Assembly: GCF_027172205.1 (NCBI RefSeq)
Contig: NC_070614.1
Coordinates: 31,310,501-31,374,500, forward strand
Source: Podarcis raffonei
Lineage: Eukaryota; Chordata; Lepidosauria; Squamata; Lacertidae
Direction: 5' to 3'
DNA length: 64,000 nt
The position numbers were made by a program, and so were the translations under genes. Below, piece by piece: positions 23,171 through 34,434 of the stretch. The notes beneath the pieces are model-generated. The model was not told where the DNA came from. It worked only from the letters and a program-made list of their open reading frames with translations, and made no database searches. Numbering within the stretch: position 1 is the first letter of the stretch; each line of letters opens with the position of its first letter.

Positions 23171-25380
23171 GACATAAATAAGTTCAGGGGAAGGGCGAAT
23201 GCTTACTTAAACATGTAGTCCAGAAAGAGGTTGGGATAAGGAGATTTTCTGTCTCCTACACCCTTCCAACAGAGGCTGAGGGTGCCTCCCCAAAGGATCA
23301 ACCCCTACACTCAACATATTTTCAGCTAAGAGGGTGATCCTGCAGGGTGCATGTGATGCTCCAAAAGTGTATTTCCTTTTCCCATCACTCTGCAAGTTCA
23401 AAGCCTCGGCTCAACAGGCAAAAGGGGTGTGTCAGGCAGGAAGCTAGTTGGGCCCACCTTCTTTCAAAAGACGCCACCAGCTATCAAAAAGAGGCTTTGG
23501 CAGGGTTTTCCTGCCCTGCTTGCCTCTCCCTCTGACAGCCATGGATCACTCTGAGCCACCCACCTTGACCCATCCCAGCTTCTGATTTGAATCCAGAATG
23601 TCCCTATTTCCCCTGCTAGTGCCACCAGCTCCAAGCCCGGGGAGGAGGAGCCAGCCCTTGTACCGAGCGGTGGTGGCGGCAGCAGTGGTGGCTGTCAAGG
23701 GAGTATCTAGTTGCCTCTCCATGGCCACCACTGTGGGCCTCCTCCCTTGGGCAACTCATAGCAGGTGCTGGAGAGCAGGTGAGGAGGAGGAGAAGCTGCT
23801 GCCATTGAGCCCCAACCTAGAGTGATGTGCCGACTCTGAGAAGCAGGCAGAGGGCAGGACCACCCTGGGTGGGAAGGAAAAGGGAGTGCAGCAGGGTGCA
23901 AGGAGTTTTGATTCATTACTTTAAAAAAAATGCTTTGTGTGTTCGCATCTTAATTTGCTCCCTTCTAAAATTTATTTATTGGTGTGATTTTCTTTTTGTA
24001 AATCTACCAAACAAGAAAATGAATAAAAATGGGATTAAGAGGTTTTTTTCAGGATGGTGTGTGTTGAGTCCTATTGTTATAGTGGTGGTGGTGCCTGCCC
24101 TTCTTCTGCTGGGTGGGAGATGAAAATGAGGGGTTGAGGAGGGTCAGTTGAGGGGGAGTGAGAAATGTCCCTATTTTTACCAGAGGGATGTTGGAGGGTA
24201 TGTGAATCCAACTTGTCCAATGTCCAAATAGGCCCAGTTTTGCTCAGGCCTTGGGCCTTGGCTGAATCCAGTGCATAACCTTAAAATAAATCTTGTTCCA
24301 GTAAGAGGCAGCCAGGTAAAAGAGGGAGTTGGCTTCAGTGTGTGGCCACCCAATTTCGGCTGTCTCATTGACACTGAAGGCTGCTGCTTTCCAGACTGCA
24401 GCTCATTAATTACTGCTTCCTGTCTTCCTTCTGTATATGCAGGCAAATGAGTGTACTCATTAGAGTTTTCAACCAATCCTGGCTGTACATAAGGATATAC
24501 TGCCATGAGAGCTGACAGGAAAGTGCTGGGCCCCTAAAAAAGGCTAGAGGCTTGAAATGCAATGGCCTTTTACTCACATAAAATAACAGTGAAGTCTCCC
24601 TGGCTTGACTCCTTCAGCTTGAGATGTTGCTGGATGCTGAGCTCTGACTCCACCTCTCCCCTCTAGCCTCTCACTCTGGAGCCTTTCCCAACAGATGAAA
24701 ACATGGGGATGAGCCTGTCTGGGCTCTGGGCCTGTCTGGTCCGCTGCTCAGCAACACATAGGACTCTTTAGATCTGGGTTTGAGAGGAGGAGAGCCAGCA
24801 GGACTGCTGCAGGATGGCCTGTGTACTCTCTGATTCCTCCCTGTTTGTGTCTGTGTTCACACTGAGATGCTCAGCCTCCAGCCCTGTCCTGGAAGGGCCT
24901 TCTTCTGAACCCCCACCCCACCCCCTGATCACTCCAATCTCCTGCTTCCATCATCTCCTAGCTTGTTCCCCAGCCTTTTCCCAGTTGTCCCAGCACCAGG
25001 ACCTGGGATCGAAGCGCTCCTCTCCCTTGACGTCCCTGGGGGGCTCCTGGCCGGGAGGTCCCCACCTCCTCAACCAGCCAGTCCCTGATGTATACATAGT
25101 TTTAAAAACGTGTGTGTCTTTCATGTGCTACATTTTATGTATACAGTTAGATTTAGTGCACTAGCTGGAAACAGATCACTAGCCTCAAGAGCATGATATT
25201 CATTACTTTGAATGATGCCACACTTGACATGATTGTAATCTTAAACTTTTTATTGGTTCAGATCACTGAATTATTCAAATTAGTGGTTAAGAAGAATTTA
25301 GTGCTCATGTTTGCTAATGTAGTCTCATGTACCTAAAGAGACCCATTATCAGAAATATAGATGAGACTGTTAACATTTAT
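23171..25380. other. GC-richer unclassified spacer
   Basis: About 23.5-25.1 kb is markedly more GC-rich than its surroundings and carries open frames of up to 116 codons on both strands. None shows a domain, start context or conservation that I recognise. Part of 24.6-25.1 kb may belong to a transposon I cannot identify. Confidence 0.3.
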
Positions 25381-25754
25381 TTACATATTTTGATTGGTTA
25401 TTTGTGTTGCACTCCTGGGACCAAGTCACAAGAAACACTATTGCTGATTTTTTCTGGACTACTCAGTACAAGCTTCCAGGGACACAATTGCTAATCTGGG
25501 TTGTGCTCCTGAGATCAAACTCCCAGGAACATAAATACTGTAGTAATAATTCTGTTCCCCATAGTAAAGGCGTCATTTTGCAAGGGTATACAAACATTTT
25601 CAAATGTGAGGGTAGACAAACAATTTCACTGCCTCAGAAAGAAATGGAGAGTGTGATTTCTTAACAAAGCTCAATGAGTGGTTCGAAGAATACAGAACAC
25701 CCTAAAGTAGTGATGAAATTGCATCTGGAAATATATTATGTATTAAGAAAAAGA
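25381..25754 (+). promoter_or_regulatory. Conserved 5' module with putative non-coding exon end, OR-5
   Basis: The GCATCTGGAAAT block and an AAAGA/GTAAGT splice donor (GT at 25755-25756) recur upstream of every plus-strand OR gene. The module carries short GACTCCTGAGTCCAA-like and CACTGCCTCAGAAG-like blocks in the same order. I infer a promoter plus 5'-UTR exon. Confidence 0.45.
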
Positions 25755-26239
25755 GTAAGTCATTTGCATTTTTATAATTTTAGTTATTGCCTGGGTAGTT
25801 TCCTGAGATCTGAATGCAGACAATAGTACTGTTGTGCTGCTTTATTGTTCTCTCCTAATGTCTATATATACTGTGCTCAGCATACACAATGTCTTGCTTT
25901 GCATGACATGCTAAGACAAAACTTAGATTTGTGAGGTTTCACAATTGTGTAGCCTTCTGGAAAGACACCTACAGTAGCTGTGCTCCTCCCTGATCCTTAT
26001 ACCAAGCTTTCCCTTAGCATGTCATCCAAACCAGGACTAGTGATTAAGCTCTCTCTTCAGTAACCACCAGCTGTAACCAAGAGCAAACCTTGATTACAGA
26101 TCCTAATTTGTGAGGAGAGAGCTTAATCACCTTGGCTTCATTTAACACAGTGTAGCTGCAAAAAGATTTGAGGAGGAGTAGAACAGTTGTGAGCTTCTCT
26201 CCGGGAGCCCATTCATTTGTATATTCTTAAAAACATATT

Positions 26240-26412
26240 GAGGGCACATGGAGAAGGGGACAACAGAGGACAAGATGGTTGGACAGTGTTCTCGAATCTA
26301 TGAACTTGAGTTTGACCAAGCTGCGGGAGGTAGTGGAAGACAGGAGTGCCTGGCGTGCTCTGGTCCATGGGGTCACGAAGAGTCAGACACGACTAAACGA
26401 CTAAACAACAAC
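26240..26412 (+). repeat. Bov-B (RTE) LINE 3' fragment
   Basis: The extreme 3' end of Bov-B, with coding tail followed by ACGACTAAACGACTAAACAACAAC. It is bounded by an 11-bp duplication, AAAAACATATT, at 26229-26239 and 26413-26423. It is severely 5'-truncated and lies in the putative OR-5 intron. Confidence 0.85.
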
Positions 26413-26821
26413 AAAAACATATTCTGTGTGCAGTGTGCATTAAGGTTAAAAATGGGCATTTTAATTTATTTATTTTTAAAAAACCAGTTAAATTCTGTCT
26501 GGTCTTAGCTCAGAAGGTGTTCCTGAAAATTGGGCCTAGAATAACGATACAAGTCATTTGGGTGAACCATGAGACTCTGTCAAATACCTTGGTGATAAAA
26601 CAGGCATATCAGACACCTAAGCTCTCCTGGACTTAAGTTGTTATTGACATAGTCACTTAATACAAGAACCTTGAATTTGATTTGGGTAGCAAGTTATCTT
26701 GTGAGACTTAAGAGCTAGTTTTTCAATTATAATATTGAATTACAATATAAAAATGTGTTTTGTGAGTATGGAGATTATGGAGAGAGACATCTTACCTCTG
26801 CAGATTGTTTCTGCTGCATTT

Positions 26822-27198
26822 GTTGTTGTTTAGTCGTTTAGTCGTGTCCGACTCTTCATGACCCCATGGACCAGAGCACACCAGGCACTCCTGTCTTCCA
26901 CTGCCTCCCGCAGTTTGGTCAAACTCATGCTGGTAGCTGCGAGAATACCATCCAACCATCTCATCCTCTGTCGTCCCCTTCTCCTTCTGCCCTCCATCTT
27001 TCCCAACATCAGGGTCTTTTCCAAGGAGTCTTCTCTTCTCATGAGGTGGCCAAAGTATTGGAGACTCAGCTTCACGATATGTCCTTCCAGTGAGCACTCA
27101 GGGCTGATTTCCTTAAGAATGGATAGGTTTGATCTTCTTGCAGTCCATGGGACTCTCAAGAGTCTCCTCCAGCACCATAATTCAAAATTCACCATAAT
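26822..27198 (-). repeat. Bov-B (RTE) LINE 3' fragment encoding the ORF C-terminus
   Basis: Minus-strand translation has ELWCWRRLLRVPWTARRSN, LQYFGHLMRREDSLEKTLML, GRRRRGRQRMRWLDGI and VHGVMKSRTRLND, the C-terminal signature of Bov-B LINEs. These are known in squamates and, by horizontal transfer, in ruminants. A target-site duplication of about 30 bp with two mismatches flanks it (26792-26821 and 27199-27228). The C-terminal frame is open over about 120 codons, so it is fairly young. It lies in the putative OR-5 intron. Confidence 0.92.
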
Positions 27199-27417
27199 TT
27201 ACCTTTGCATATTGTTTCTGCTGCATTTAGCATATGCATAAAGTATAGCAAGGAAAGAGGTAGAACATTTATGTTTTTACAGTTTTGTAACCACTGTGAT
27301 ACATTTTAAAGATAGAGTTTAGTAAATATTTGTTATCAGAATATATTTGTTATCAGAACAGGATTTAATCAATGTTTATCTCTCTGTTTTATTCCAGAGG
27401 CAGAAAGCATTTTAGTT

Positions 27418-28389
27418 ATGAATGCAAAAATAGATAACAAATCTGCTGTGTCTGAGTTTCTACTCCTGGAGTTCTCGGCAATACGAGAAATGCAGATTCT
27501 ATACTTCCTTCTGTTCCTAGTATTGTACCTGGCAATTATATTTGGGAATCTTCTCATTGTCTCTGCAGTAGCCTTTGATCGCCGCCTTCACACTCCTATG
27601 TACTTCTTTCTGATGAACTTGGCCATCCAAGATCAAGGAGCTATTTCAGTCATTATCCCCAAATCCATAGCCAATTCTCTCATGAATACCAGATACATAT
27701 CTTATGCTGGATGTGTTGCTCAAATCCTCTTATTTGTTTTCTTTATCTCATCTGAGTTTGCTCTTCTTACAGTCATGGCATATGACCGATACGTTGCCAT
27801 TTGCAATCCATTGAAATATGAAATGGTGATGAACAGGGCAGCCTGTCTAAAATTGATTGCTGGTGTGTGGGTTGCTGGTCTGCTCTATGCAGTTCTGCAC
27901 ACTTGTGGAACTTTTGCAACTCCATTCTGCTCAAACATTGTCAATCAGTTTTTCTGTGAGATCCCTCAGTTACTTATACTGGCCTGCTCTAATCTATACC
28001 TAGCAGAAATTGGAGCTTTAGTAGTGAGTATAACATTTGTGTTTGGATGTTTTGTCTACATTGTTGTCACTTACGTGCACATCTTTACCGCAGTTCTGAA
28101 AATCCCTTCTGTTCAGGGAAGGAAAAAGGCCTTCTCCACTTGTATACCCCACCTTGTTGTCTTCTCCGTTTTTTGTTTCACAGGATGTTTTGCTTACCTT
28201 AGGCCTCCCTCTAAAACTCCATCTGACCTGGACTTTGCATTAACTGTGATGTATAGTCTTGTACCACCCATGTTCAACCCAATAATCTATAGCATGAGAA
28301 ATAAGGAGATCAAAAATGCTTTATCAAAACTGTTGGGTTTGAGGCAATCTCCTCTGGATATATCTTCCAGGATTGTTCTGAAAAGGTGA
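27418..28389 (+). CDS. OR-5: olfactory receptor, family 14-like
   Basis: An intact odorant receptor of 323 residues and the first of the plus-strand group. Marks are NKS at residue 7 (glycosylation), FGNLL (42-46), PMYFFLMNLAIQ (60-71), disulfide cysteine 99, MAYDRYVAICNPL (120-132), loop cysteines 171/180/190, KAFSTC (237-242) and NPIIYSMRNKE (287-297). The ATG at 27418 follows a splice acceptor TTTTATTCCAG ending at 27397. A GTAAGT donor at 25755 gives a putative 1.6-kb 5'-UTR intron that has gained two Bov-B fragments. Its second half (from loop 2 onwards) is nearly identical to that of OR-10, while the first halves differ, which suggests gene conversion. No defect is visible. Confidence 0.96.
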   Translation: MNAKIDNKSAVSEFLLLEFSAIREMQILYFLLFLVLYLAIIFGNLLIVSAVAFDRRLHTPMYFFLMNLAIQDQGAISVIIPKSIANSLMNTRYISYAGCVAQILLFVFFISSEFALLTVMAYDRYVAICNPLKYEMVMNRAACLKLIAGVWVAGLLYAVLHTCGTFATPFCSNIVNQFFCEIPQLLILACSNLYLAEIGALVVSITFVFGCFVYIVVTYVHIFTAVLKIPSVQGRKKAFSTCIPHLVVFSVFCFTGCFAYLRPPSKTPSDLDFALTVMYSLVPPMFNPIIYSMRNKEIKNALSKLLGLRQSPLDISSRIVLKR

Positions 28390-30736
28390 ACTCTCTCTGT
28401 GTAAGTATAATTAAAGGGAGTTCCTGAGACACATCATCATTGCCAGTTACAGCTTCCAGATAAATTTAGATATGCAGACTCAACATCTGCCCTGTGTCAC
28501 ATGGTCATCTTGCATTTATGCAGCTCAGTTGTATCATTCACACTTTTGCTTTTCAGATCACATTCCTTGTTGATGTACCCATTTATGTACTTACTTATTT
28601 TGAAGTTTATACCCCACTGATCTGTTGCATGATTCTAAAAGTGGCCTACAGCAGGCTGAAGACATTTCAGCAGACCTTAATCCTCTGATTTATGGATAGT
28701 AAGAGGCCATATTTCCCATCTGCTCTGTCCCCCAACAACATGCAAACAGTGATTTGAACAGAGTATTCAGGATTTCACAAAAGTGATGACACCTAGATGA
28801 ACATATTGGGGTGGGGGGAAGGAATTCACAGATTTACTGGAATGTGAATTAACATCTCAACAAGAGAAGTACATGCAGTTTGGAGGCAGTCATAGAAACA
28901 AACACTGTCCTCTGATAAGGAAGTGTCACAGTGCTTGCAAAAATACAACCTCTTTGCAAAAGTATGTTGCCATCTAAGGCAGGATTAGAAGAAAATACAG
29001 GACAATGCAGAGGCAGACTTTTGCATCACTAATGTAATAAAAACAGGCCAGGGGGCAAGGGAATGAACCACTCCCTTAGAGACAAATGTGAGGGTATAAG
29101 AGCTGGACACAGGAGCACAGGTAAATGTGATTGTGATGGACAGACCTTGAGTCAGCAACTAGTCAGAGTTGTTTAGAACAAAAGCCAATCTGGAGTCACA
29201 AATGCAGAATTTGACAGTTAAACAGATAGAAGGGTTGCATATTGGCTAGATAGGGATTGTATGTCATTTAGATAGGAGACATGGACATGCCTTGATTGGG
29301 ATTAGGAATTAGTTAAACAGGGATTGCCAATTTGATTCCCTGAGGGGGAAATAAAAATCCTAGAAGGGGCTGTGAGATTTTTGCTATGGCAAATGCCAAT
29401 TATAGGTGAAAACTGTCTAGCCCGAGAAGAGGTTTCAGTAAGAATGCTGACTGGGGTTTTAAAGTTCTCTGTAAATAGTGTCTGCTTGAAACTAGATATC
29501 GTGCCTCACATAAATAAGCATGTCTAAAATGAAGTGTTGTGCCTTAAAAGAGTTATCATTAAACTGGAACCCACAATGAGTTTAAATACATTAAAAGTTT
29601 ATTTTTCTTTCTTCTCACTACTTTGACCTCTGGGCTGGCAATAAGTGGACACAGGGCATCCTTCACACACCTGTAAGTAGAACACCTGGCTGCAGTTTAA
29701 ATAAACACACATTACGACAAAGATTTAAAACTGTTACTTGGGAGAGTTGAATTGTTTAAACACCTAGAAAATGAATCATGTTGTCCAGCTCTGATCTTTG
29801 GTGAGGGACTCTGACACAGATCACTGGCACAATCTTTCAAAATCTTAAAAATAAAATAAAAAGCCTTGTCCTTTTAGGAAACAAAATAGAGGACAGGAAG
29901 TTCACAATGGGGAAGTAATTCCACACAAAGAATTCCTAGATCCAAAGCTTCCTAGATCCAACAGAGATCAAGTTGCTAGGTAGGTGGAGTTAGCAGACTC
30001 CAAGCAGTCTCTGTCCCTCCACTCTGCTGCTTCCTGGAATAAGCTGCAGTTGTAGCATGGCTCCCAGCTACAAAAGAGCCCAAGTGAACTGAATCTTCCC
30101 AAAATGTGATTTTACAGCCTGCATCTTTGCTAACTCAAAGATTGCATCTTCCTTTCTGTAACGAAACCAAGCTCTTTTCCTTTTAAATCATTTAGAACAT
30201 TTTACTTCTTTGTTTTGTTTTGTTTACTTCCAATGGATGGAGATTTACCTGCTGCAACTTTTGAAACTATGTGAGTAGATATCTTCACCTTCCTAAGCTA
30301 AAGTGTCTATCATTTATTCTAGCTGAAGTATTTTCAGGGAAAATGTTTGTTTAAAGGTGGATGGCGGCAGATGTAAATCCAACTAAGTTTTAATGTGCTT
30401 GGAGAAATCACAATTGTATCAACTATGAGAGGTTGAAGAATTTCCCTTCCAAACCTCTTTCTGCAACAAAATTACACAAAAATAGTCACAATTGAGAATC
30501 GTACTTGAGAGCTATCTTTTCCCAGGCATGGGATACCTCAGATTTTCAGGAATGATAATGACCCTCAGATTGCATCACAAGTATTTAAGAAGTTTACTAT
30601 ATATATTTTTTCAATGTTACCTCTAGTCCCACATACAGAGGCTTCAGTCTAGTGGGCTGGCAGAAATCAAAGTGAAAATTGCAAAGCATTTGCTGAAAAA
30701 AAGCCTTCGACTAACACAGGTTCTTTTTTGGCATTA
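28390..30736 (+). other. 3' module of the OR-5 duplication unit
   Basis: Non-coding, but collinear with sequence 3' of the other plus-strand genes. A TTACTGGAATGT/GAATTAACATCTCA block near 28840 recurs at about 34820, 43640, 54210 and 61020. A GAAGGGGCTGTGAGAT block near 29360 recurs at about 38880, 49050 and 54770. It probably contains 3'-UTR; no polyadenylation site could be assigned. Confidence 0.5.
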
Positions 30737-30978
30737 CAGTGGTACCTCAGGTTAAGTACTTAATTCATTCTGGAGGTCTGTACTTAACGTGAAACTGTTC
30801 TTAACCTGAATCACCACTTTAGCTAATGGGGCCTTCTGCAGCTGCCGCACCGCTGGAGCACGATTTCTGTTCTCATCCTGAAACAAAGTACTTAACCCGA
30901 GGTAATATTTCTGGGTTAGCGGAGTCTGTAACCTGAAGCGTATGTAACCTGAAGCATATGTAACCTGAGGTACCACTG
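30737..30978. mobile_element. Short TA-flanked DNA transposon (MITE)
   Basis: Terminal inverted repeats CAGTGGTACCTCAGGTTA and its near reverse complement, with TA at both flanks (30735-30736 and 30979-30980). It has no coding capacity. It interrupts the duplicated 3' module, since the related sites near 41160 and 44110 lack it. Same family as 7980-8215, but internally diverged. Confidence 0.85.
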
Positions 30979-31407
30979 TACTAAATTACAGGGCCACATC
31001 ACTAGAAAAGGGAAGATCCCCTGCTGAGCTTCTGTTTCATGGAAAAGTCAGGACCAGACAACAATGTGCAAAACACTATAACTCTGACGTAACACAAGGT
31101 GTTCAGTCTCAGTTACATAAGAGATTGAGACAAAAATAATATCACTGATCACTTGACAACTAAAGGTGACCTCAGATAGGCAAGTATTGCAATGAAACAG
31201 ACAGCAACTCTTCTGGAGATTGAAAAGGAGAAGAAAGAATGGCAGAAGTGGGAGGAACACAGCAGAGGGGGGAAATGGAGCGGGGAATACTGAGCCAGTC
31301 GTACGTCACACAACTCTCCGTATCATGAAACTAAATAAAAATGTTATTCAAAAAAGAAAGAAAGAAATGAATGTAAGAAAGTCCAGTTGAAACCAGAAGG
31401 TTCCATT

Positions 31408-31750
31408 AGCCAATCACCCATTCCCACCACCCTTCTGAGAAATACTCCTCCCCACCCTCCCACTATATATAAGGGTCTGGTGACTTCTGTTTCAGAGTAT
31501 CTGAAGAAGTGTGCATGCACACAAAAGCTCATACCCAGAATAACTTAGCTGGTCTCTAAGCTGCTACTGGACAATTTAAAAAATAAATAAATTGGGAAGG
31601 ATTCTTTTAAAGACTGTCTTAGGACTTTTTTTTTAAAGGACTTGAATACCATTTTAAAGGATTTTTTTTTTTGGAAGAGTTTTTTTAATAATCTTTTCAT
31701 GATTTTTTTATTTATTTCGACTATGGCAGACCAACAAGGCTAACTACCTG
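31408..31750 (+). repeat. Penelope-like retroelement terminal fragment (family uncertain), degraded
   Basis: Shares with 52427-52777 the order CCAATCACCCATTCCC, a TATA-like CACTATATATAAGG, then CTGAAGA-palindrome-AAAA-GCTC (31501-31530) and GGTCTCTAAG-TGCTACTGG. It ends in a TTTCGACTATGGCAGACCAAC block. It is inserted after GAAGGTTCC of the duplicated module, which is uninterrupted at about 50780. The family name is from memory of similar repeats; a composite SINE is an alternative. Confidence 0.5.
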
Positions 31751-31759
31751 ATTCTAGAA

Positions 31760-31999
31760 GATTCTAGAGAGACTTATATAGCATTATTATTATTATAAAT
31801 GCTATATAGTGTGCTATTTTGAAACAGGAAGTTCTTTCTTTCTTTCTTTCTTTTTAAATACCTTGATTATTTGTGTTAGAATCATGTGGCCAAGTCTTTA
31901 GAAACACTGCTTTAATTTTTGTGGGACTCCTGAGTCCAAGCTTCCAGGGACACAATTGATCATTTGTGTTAGGCTCTTGAGACCAAACTCTGAGGAGTG

Positions 32000-32033
<34 letters not shown>

Positions 32034-32202
32034 ACATGTTATAATTTTCCACCCCATTGTAAAAGCTTCATTCTGCATGAGTATACAGATAGGTTCACTG
32101 TTCCAGAAGAAAAGGATGGGATGATTTTTTAAAAAAATAAATAAATATGAAAATAAAGTGAAGAAATTGCATCTGGAAATCAACTTTCTATTAAGGAAAA
32201 AA
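31760..32202 (+). promoter_or_regulatory. Conserved 5' module with putative non-coding exon end, OR-6
   Basis: Homologous to the modules before OR-5, -7, -8, -9 and -10, ending in AAAAAA/GTAAGA (GT at 32203-32204). It contains a (GT)n run at 32002-32031. Function as first exon and promoter is inferred from conservation and the donor. Confidence 0.45.
32002..32031. repeat. (GT)n microsatellite
   Basis: Perfect dinucleotide run. The corresponding position upstream of OR-9 holds the longer compound TA/CA/GA repeat at 50986-51083. Confidence 0.9.
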
Positions 32203-33456
32203 GTAAGATATTTATATGTTTATAACTTTAGTGATACCTGTGTAGTTTTCAGAGGAGTAAACACAGACAATATTTCTATAGTGTATTGTGTAGAATCAGG
32301 AAACCTGTTTGTTGTGGTCTCTCCTGGAACTTATTGAGACTCACATAGAATACCCAATGACCTGGTTTCCATGACATACTAAACCAAATATTATCTTGGG
32401 AAGACTGCACAAATGTTGAACCTCATGGAGAGGAGAGCACAGTAGCTTTACTCCTCCATGATACTCTTTACTGTCAGCTCAGGCTGCACCAAGTTTTGTT
32501 TCAGCATGTCATCCAAAACAGGACTAGCGGTTAGCCTCTCTCCTCACCAACCATGAACTTCAACCAAGAACAAACCTTCATTGCAGCTCCAAGTGAGTGA
32601 GGAGAGAGCTGAAGCATCTTTTCTTGGCTTAGCATTGAGGCAGCAAAAAGGTCTGGGGAACAGCAAAGCAACTTTGAACCTATACATTTTACATGCATAA
32701 CAATGTGGTTTGTGCACAGCATGCATTAAAGTTAAAAACATATAACAAAGATAAGAACAGTTGAAACCTGTGTGATCTTAACTAGCAGGGAGTGCTAAAC
32801 ATTAGGCCTAGAATTTAAAATATAGGTGAGTGTGTGCCAAGTGTGTGAGACATGTGGAACTATTATCAGTGACTCTTGCCAAAGACCTCACTGAAAGAAC
32901 AGGAATATTAGGAATCAAGCTTTTAACATATCCATGACCCAGATTGTTATGGGCATTGCATTTAATAGAATAAACTTGATTTTGAATCTGCATCATATAG
33001 GCAGCAAGTTATCCTCTTATATTTGAGAGTTACTTCAGTTTTGATGCTGAATTACAATATCAAAATACCTTTTGTAAATATGGGAATTCTCTCAAGGTAC
33101 ATCTGTCCTCTGCATATTGCCATATACTAAGCAAGTATGGCAATGATGGCAGTAGGACTCCTGTGTTCCTCCTCTAGCCGTGGCAGCATTAAACTTCAAG
33201 AGCTTGTGAACATCTACTAGTTTTGAAACAGTGGGAAGTTTATTTTAAAATAATGATATATATTATCTGTATGGAGTTGAAGGCTATGTTCTCATTTAAA
33301 TAAATATTTATTGTTTCTCCTTTTTTGTTCACTTTTTTCTTTTACCTTCAACATCCAAAAACCCTCTTCCAAAGTAGTAAATATTTGTTATCACAAGAGG
33401 ACTTCAACCAATGTTTATCTTTCTGTTTTCTTCTAGAAGCACCAATCATTTTAGTA

Positions 33457-34434
33457 ATGAATGCAAAGATAGCCAATGAATCCTCTGTCTCTGAATTTCT
33501 ACTCCTGGAGTTTTCAGCTATACGGGAACTGCAGATTCTACACTTCTCTCTGTTCCTGGCATTGTATCTGGCAACTGTATTTGGGAATCTTCTCATCATC
33601 TCTGCTGTAGCTTTTGACCACCACCTTCACACTCCCATGTACTTCTTTCTGATGAACTTGGCCATCCAGGACCTAGGGGCTGTTTCAGTCACCATCCCCA
33701 AATCCATCGTGAATTCTCTCATGAATACCAGACACATTTCTTACAGTGGATGCGTTGCTCAAGTTCTTTTGTTTCTTTTCTTCTTATCATCTGATATTTT
33801 CCTTCTTACAGTCATGGCATATGATCGCTATGTTGCCATTTGCAATCCATTACAATATGAAATGTTGATGAACAAGGCAGCCTGCAAACAAATGGTTGCT
33901 GGAGTGTGGGTCGCTGGCCTTCTCTACGCAGTCATGCACACAAGTGCAACTTTTGCAACCCCTTTCTGCTCCAACATTGTCAATCAGTTCTTTTGTGAGA
34001 TCCCACAGTTACTTACACTTGCCTGCTCAAACCTCTACCTAATGGAAATTGGAGCTATAGTGGTGAGTATAATACTTGTGTCTGGATGTTTTGTCTTCAT
34101 TGTTATCACTTATGTGCACATCTTTACTGCAGTTCTGAAAATCCCTTCTGTTCAGGGAAGGAAAAAGGCCTTCTCCACTTGTATACCCCACCTTGTTGTC
34201 TTCTCTATATTCTGTTTCACAGGATCTTTTGCTTACCTTAGGCCTCCCTCTAAGACTCCATCTGATGGGGACTTTGCATTAACTGTGATGTATAGTTTTG
34301 TACCACCCATGATCAATCCAATAATCTATAGCATGAGAAATAAGGAGATAAAAAATGCATTATCAAAACTGTTGGGTTTGAGGCAATCTCCTCTGGATAT
34401 ATCTTCCAGGTTTGTTTTGAAAAGGTGTAATTAA
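33457..34434 (+). CDS. OR-6: olfactory receptor, family 14-like
   Basis: An intact odorant receptor of 325 residues when started at the MNAKIANESS methionine (33457). The frame is open 44 codons further upstream, but a strong acceptor (CTGTTTTCTTCTAG, AG at 33435-33436) lies 20 bases before this ATG. All OR marks are present: NES at residue 7, FGNLLIISAVAFDHH, PMYFFLMNLAIQDLG, MAYDRYVAICNPL, KAFSTCIPHLVVF and NPIIYSMRNKEIKNAL. The donor at 32203 gives a putative 1.2-kb intron. It is closest to OR-9 in the first half (shared PKSIVNS). Its 3' flank (AAAGGGCGCTCCTGGAAC) is also found 3' of OR-10. Confidence 0.96.
   Translation: MNAKIANESSVSEFLLLEFSAIRELQILHFSLFLALYLATVFGNLLIISAVAFDHHLHTPMYFFLMNLAIQDLGAVSVTIPKSIVNSLMNTRHISYSGCVAQVLLFLFFLSSDIFLLTVMAYDRYVAICNPLQYEMLMNKAACKQMVAGVWVAGLLYAVMHTSATFATPFCSNIVNQFFCEIPQLLTLACSNLYLMEIGAIVVSIILVSGCFVFIVITYVHIFTAVLKIPSVQGRKKAFSTCIPHLVVFSIFCFTGSFAYLRPPSKTPSDGDFALTVMYSFVPPMINPIIYSMRNKEIKNALSKLLGLRQSPLDISSRFVLKRCN

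Noticed and set aside
24177-24506. 109-codon minus-strand open frame
   Set aside because: No domain recognised and no paralogue; treated as chance.
24814-25164. 116-codon open frame in the GC-richer spacer
   Set aside because: Serine/proline-rich composition expected by chance in GC-rich DNA; no recognisable family or start context.
26858-27241. 127-codon plus-strand open frame
   Set aside because: Antisense to the Bov-B coding tail.
33325-33456. N-terminal extension of OR-6 (likewise OR-7, OR-9 and OR-10)
   Set aside because: The extra codons cross a strong splice acceptor and would put a hydrophobic non-OR segment before the normal OR N-terminus.
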